A DNA stretch of 35,300 bases, taken from positions 1 to 35,300 of the forward strand of contig JAFAUQ010000186.1 in NCBI GenBank assembly GCA_019243195.1, given 5' to 3'. The stretch comes from Hyphomicrobiales bacterium (GTDB taxonomy: Bacteria > Pseudomonadota > Alphaproteobacteria > Rhizobiales > Xanthobacteraceae). The position numbers were made by a program, and so were the translations under genes. Below the pieces are notes generated by a model, which was not told where the DNA came from, made no database searches, and worked only from the letters and a program-made list of their open reading frames with translations. Below, piece by piece: positions 34,398 through 35,300 of the stretch (position 1 is the stretch's first letter; each line of letters opens with the position of its first letter).

Positions 34398-35300
34398 TTA
34401 CCGAGCCTCCACGAGCCGCACGTCGAGCGTGCCGCGCAGCCCGTCGCCGAGGAGGTTGAAGCCGAGCACGGCGAGGAAGATCGCCAGGATCGGGAACACC
34501 AGGTTCCACGGCGCCTCGTAAAGCGAAAGCCGCGCGTCGGCGATCATCTGGCCCCACGCGGCTTGGTCTGCGCTCACGCTCATGCCGACGAACGAAAGGA
34601 TCGCTTCGACCACCACGGCGATCCCCATTTCGAGGCTCACCAAGGTGATGATCAACGGGAAGGTGCCCGGCAGAATCTCGCGGGTGAGAATGCGCCAATG
34701 GGAGAAGCCGACGAGGCGCGCCGCCGCGACGTAGTCGCGCCGCGCCGTGACCATGACTTCGGCGCGCAGCACGCGGCAGAAGCGGGTCCAGTCGACCAGC
34801 ACGATCGCGAGGATGACGTTGCGCAAGCCCACGCCGAGGCCGACCATCAGGATGAGCGACAGGATCACCGGCGGAAACGACATCCACACGTCGACCGCGC
34901 GGCCGATGATCCAGTCGACCGCGCCGCCGCAATAGCCGGCGAGATGCGCGAGCACCGCGCCGAGCAGCATGGCGCCGAGCGAGGCGAAAATCGCAACCGT
35001 CATGGCAACGCGGGCGCCGTAGACGAGACGCGACAGCACGCAGCGGCCGAGGCTGTCGGTGCCGAGCGGGAACGCCGCGTCGCCGCCCGTGGCCCATGCG
35101 GGCGGCAGGAGGGTCGAGATCAGGTTCTGCTCGTTCGGATCATGCGGCGCGAGCAGCGGGGCGAGCAGCGCGATCAGCGCGATCGCCACGACGAGCGCGA
35201 CCGTCATGGCGGTGCGGGCGCCGTAGAGCGGGCGGGAGAGCACGCAGCGGCCCAGGCTGTCGGTGCCGAGCGGAAAGGCCGGATCTCCGCCATCGACCCA
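34398..35300 (-). CDS. DppC/OppC-type ABC permease, 5' end outside window, with internal duplication
   Basis: This is the membrane subunit of a peptide-type ABC importer. From the window edge the frame reads GGDPAFPLGTDSLGRCVLSR, then a TM segment (VALVVAIALIALLAPLLAP), HDPNEQNL, and again GGDAAFPLGTDSLGRCVLSR before the usual TM core, the EAA loop (RRDYVAAARLVGFSHWRI, then LTREILPGTFP) and WGQMIADARLSLYEAPWNLV. In normal DppC proteins the GTDxxGRD segment appears once, after TM1. Both copies here have Cys where Asp is usual, showing a local duplication 204 nt (68 codons) apart. No Met start is visible before the edge except GTG 35243. It may pair with the ATPase at 29698, though three unrelated genes lie between. 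Confidence 0.85.
   Translation of the reverse strand, partial: WVDGGDPAFPLGTDSLGRCVLSRPLYGARTAMTVALVVAIALIALLAPLLAPHDPNEQNLISTLLPPAWATGGDAAFPLGTDSLGRCVLSRLVYGARVAMTVAIFASLGAMLLGAVLAHLAGYCGGAVDWIIGRAVDVWMSFPPVILSLILMVGLGVGLRNVILAIVLVDWTRFCRVLRAEVMVTARRDYVAAARLVGFSHWRILTREILPGTFPLIITLVSLEMGIAVVVEAILSFVGMSVSADQAAWGQMIADARLSLYEAPWNLVFPILAIFLAVLGFNLLGDGLRGTLDVRLVEAR

Overview
The window is high-GC chromosomal DNA with short intergenic gaps. Its gene content (indolepyruvate oxidoreductase, Bug/TctC-type binding protein, cyclase, MmgE/PrpD, DUF35-SDR fusion, RlpA lipoprotein) and its abundant palindromic intergenic repeats suggest an alphaproteobacterium of the Hyphomicrobiales, near the Bradyrhizobiaceae/Xanthobacteraceae. 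This placement is inferred from gene families and repeat style; there is no rRNA or other marker in the window.

Positions 1-7880 (all minus strand) form a cofactor F420 operon. In transcription order it holds a PPOX-fold F420/flavin enzyme, an F420-type luciferase-like oxidoreductase, a CofG-CofH (FbiC-type) deazaflavin synthase, an F420-dependent glucose-6-phosphate dehydrogenase homologue (Fgd), CofE, CofD and CofC. Fgd/cofE, cofE/cofD and cofD/cofC each overlap by exactly 4 nt. The cofC frame has no stop codon and runs in frame into an FAD-dependent monooxygenase that leaves the window. The operon therefore encodes making F420, reducing it (Fgd) and using it.

Positions 7988-22120 are ordinary metabolic and envelope genes: a secreted phosphoesterase/phospholipase C, a GT4 glycosyltransferase, a LysR remnant, iorBA, a small coupled ORF, a cyclase, a DUF35-SDR fusion with degraded SDR motifs, an RlpA lipoprotein, two small hypotheticals, an SMP-30 protein and an MmgE/PrpD protein.

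Positions about 22310-25250 are AT-richer accessory DNA. They hold a small hypothetical, a broken duplicate of the 3' end of a thiolase gene, a DUF4236 gene apparently split by a frameshift, and an unrecognised 259-aa protein. The intact thiolase-like gene follows at 25255-26418, so part of this segment is bracketed by direct copies of the thiolase 3' end.

Positions 26491-35300 hold an FMN-type luciferase-like monooxygenase, a small alpha/beta-barrel protein, an EEP-family phosphatase/nuclease, a phage-like HNH/AP2-type protein, a double-ATPase peptide-type ABC protein coupled to an HpcH/HpaI aldolase, a Bug-type binding protein, a PaiB-like regulator and a partial DppC-type permease with an internal in-frame duplication.

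A thread through the window is repeat capture. Palindromic intergenic repeats supply coding residues or stop codons at the cofC/monooxygenase junction, the CofG-CofH linker and C-terminus, the end of the 26491 monooxygenase, the end of the PrpD gene, the start of the ABC ATPase and the end of the PaiB gene.
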